A DNA stretch of 7,848 nt from an uncultured bacterium (GTDB lineage Bacteria > Patescibacteriota > Gracilibacteria > UBA4473). Position numbers and translations under genes: made by a program. The stretch's first letter is position 1, and each line of letters opens with the position of its first letter. The stretch spans positions 1 through 7,848 of the forward strand of contig CAMZKS010000104.1 of NCBI GenBank assembly GCA_947311285.1. Direction: 5' to 3'. The notes beneath the pieces were generated by a model. It made no database searches. It saw nothing but the letters and a program-made list of their open reading frames with translations, and was not told the DNA's origin. Shown one piece after another: positions 7,405 to 7,848 of the stretch.

Positions 7405-7465
7405 AGAGATTTCCAGTTCGAACTCTAAACTTCAACTTTAAGAACAGAGTTCGAACTGAGTAAAT
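7402..7465 (+). repeat. 64-bp palindromic repeat, copy B, starting at the sugar-transferase stop codon
   Basis: This is the second copy, in direct orientation, 1564 bp after copy A and again beginning at a TAA stop. The 25 bases before the loop and the 20 after it are identical to copy A; all five differences fall in the 19-nt loop. The 13-base arms are at 7414-7426 and 7446-7458. The outer stem is shorter than in copy A: only ATTT/AAAT can pair, because the bases after 7465 differ. AAA and TTT can still pair inside the loop. No T-run follows on the plus strand. The gene ends with the normal family tail (VVVKGENAG), so the repeat has not cut the protein short. Confidence 0.93.
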
Positions 7466-7473
7466 AACTATCA

Positions 7474-7525
7474 GTCTCGTCATCCTCCAAAGGGAGGATC
7501 CGTCCTAACTTAATCCACCCGAGAC
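7474..7525. other. Structured intergenic segment: nested hairpin
   Basis: GTCTCG (7474-7479) is complementary to CGAGAC (7520-7525). Just inside it is a perfect 7-bp hairpin, ATCCTCC (7482-7488) and GGAGGAT (7493-7499), with loop AAAG. The side between the hairpin and CGAGAC is 20 nt unpaired. Neither strand has a T-run next to the stems, so a standard terminator is unlikely. It lies between the 3' ends of two converging genes and could be a transcript-end structure or a small RNA part. I do not recognise an RNA family. Confidence 0.45.
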
Positions 7526-7532
7526 CGGTCTC
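7521..7532. other. Perfect 12-bp palindrome
   Basis: GAGACCGGTCTC reads the same on both strands. Its left half also pairs with GTCTCG at 7474-7479, so as RNA the GAGAC could choose between two partners. As DNA it could be a protein-binding site. No function can be assigned. Confidence 0.4.
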
Positions 7533-7538
7533 TCACTT

Positions 7539-7573
7539 AAAAAATCCCGAGATAAATGACTTCATCCCGGGAT
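7539..7573 (-). terminator. Intrinsic terminator of the minus-strand gene
   Basis: Read on the minus strand, ATCCCGGGA (7573-7565) pairs with TCTCGGGAT (7552-7544): nine pairs including one G-U, loop of 12 nt. Six T follow directly (7544-7539, one shared with the stem end). The stem starts 41 bp after the TAG of the minus-strand gene, as expected for its transcript end. On the plus strand the same stem has an A-C mismatch and no T-run, so it works for the minus direction only. Confidence 0.85.
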
Positions 7574-7614
7574 ATAAACTTAAGGTTCTAAATTGAGCGA
7601 TACCGGTTCCGCTA

Positions 7615-7848
7615 CTAGTTATAGACCAACGTTGGCACTTCACAGATAAGTCCTGTTTCAGAGAAACCAACCATAACTTCTCCTGTAGGACATTTTAAGT
7701 TACCTGCCCCGGCTGAGCGTCGAATATTCCCAGAAAAATGAAAGGCCCCAGCGGCATCAAAGCGGCCTCGTTCAGTCCCATCAACCCTAAAACCTAAGTA
7801 ACTCCCTGCTACTTCATTATTTTGGTCAGCCGAAAGTACCATACCTCC
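7615..7848 (-). CDS. C-terminal end of a probable surface or fibre-like repetitive protein (partial)
   Basis: The frame enters from the right edge and ends at TAG (7617-7615), showing 77 residues. An ATG at 7842 is unlikely to be the true start, since two codons before it are open and the sequence reads as mid-protein. The segment LGFRVDGTERGRFDAAGAFHF resembles the repeated 'F.TDGTERMRID..G' units of large secreted proteins and phage-fibre-like proteins, which are frequent in Patescibacteria genomes. The tail LKCPTGEVMVGFSETGLICEV carries two cysteines (visible residues 53 and 69) spaced as in a 'CP.G..M.GF...G...C' module, which might form a disulfide outside the cell. The gene converges on the sugar transferase and is followed by its own terminator. 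That it is a real coding end is well supported by the terminator; a surface location is inferred. Confidence 0.7.
   Translation of the reverse strand, partial: GGMVLSADQNNEVAGSYLGFRVDGTERGRFDAAGAFHFSGNIRRSAGAGNLKCPTGEVMVGFSETGLICEVPTLVYN

Noticed and set aside
5838..7465. The repeats as integron attC sites
   Set aside because: Position after a stop codon, size and palindromy are attC-like, but the core motifs RYYYAAC and GTTRRRY are not found at the ends on either strand, and no integrase is visible.
5838..7465. The repeats as standard intrinsic terminators
   Set aside because: The stems are strong, but neither copy is followed by a T-run on the plus strand; an unusual terminator type cannot be excluded.
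5838..7465. The repeats as a CRISPR array or transposon ends
   Set aside because: There are only two copies 1.5 kb apart in direct orientation, with no spacers, no transposase and no visible target-site duplication.
1..7848. UGA recoding (code 25, as in some Patescibacteria)
   Set aside because: No visible gene ends in TGA, but no in-frame TGA occurs inside any of the long genes either, so the standard code explains everything; seven stops are too few to infer more.

Overview
The window looks like chromosome from an uncultivated bacterium, most plausibly a Patescibacteria/CPR-type lineage. That placement is an inference from protein style (FemAB-family ligase, compact IF-2, 'TERGRFD...CPTGE' surface-protein C-terminus), moderate-to-low GC and very short intergenic gaps; no rRNA or other marker fixes the taxon. 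The standard genetic code fits: long frames carry no internal TGA, and all seven visible stops are TAA or TAG. None of the five visible start codons has a clear Shine-Dalgarno sequence.

Left part (1-3593): a tight plus-strand operon, probably for the cell envelope. It holds the last 43 codons of an upstream gene (possibly a Mur ligase), a DegT/DnrJ/EryC1-type PLP enzyme starting directly after that stop, a two-pass membrane protein with a coiled coil and ten pentapeptide repeats, and a FemA/FemB-family aminoacyl transferase. Gaps are 0, 12 and 4 bp. The FemAB protein would add amino acids to peptidoglycan precursors from aminoacyl-tRNA. The aminotransferase and the possible Mur ligase would fit the same precursor or glycan chemistry. 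The membrane pentapeptide protein has no assignable function.

Middle (3594-5840): after 123 bp with only a weak promoter candidate comes infB, complete at 707 codons with all G motifs. The usual nusA/rbfA neighbours are not next to it.

Right part (5841-7848): a polyprenyl-phosphate sugar-1-phosphate transferase (WbaP/WcaJ/EpsL type), which would start a glycan on the lipid carrier, has a promoter whose -10 box lies 8 nt before the ATG, suggesting a leaderless mRNA. Converging on it from the right edge is the C-terminal end of a minus-strand, probably surface-exposed repetitive protein, followed by a good intrinsic terminator.

The most unusual signal is a 64-bp palindromic repeat present twice in the same orientation. 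Each copy begins exactly at a stop codon (infB and the sugar transferase), so together they bracket the sugar-transferase unit. The 45 bases outside the loop are identical in both copies, and all five differences lie in the 19-nt loop. I cannot match it to a known element class.
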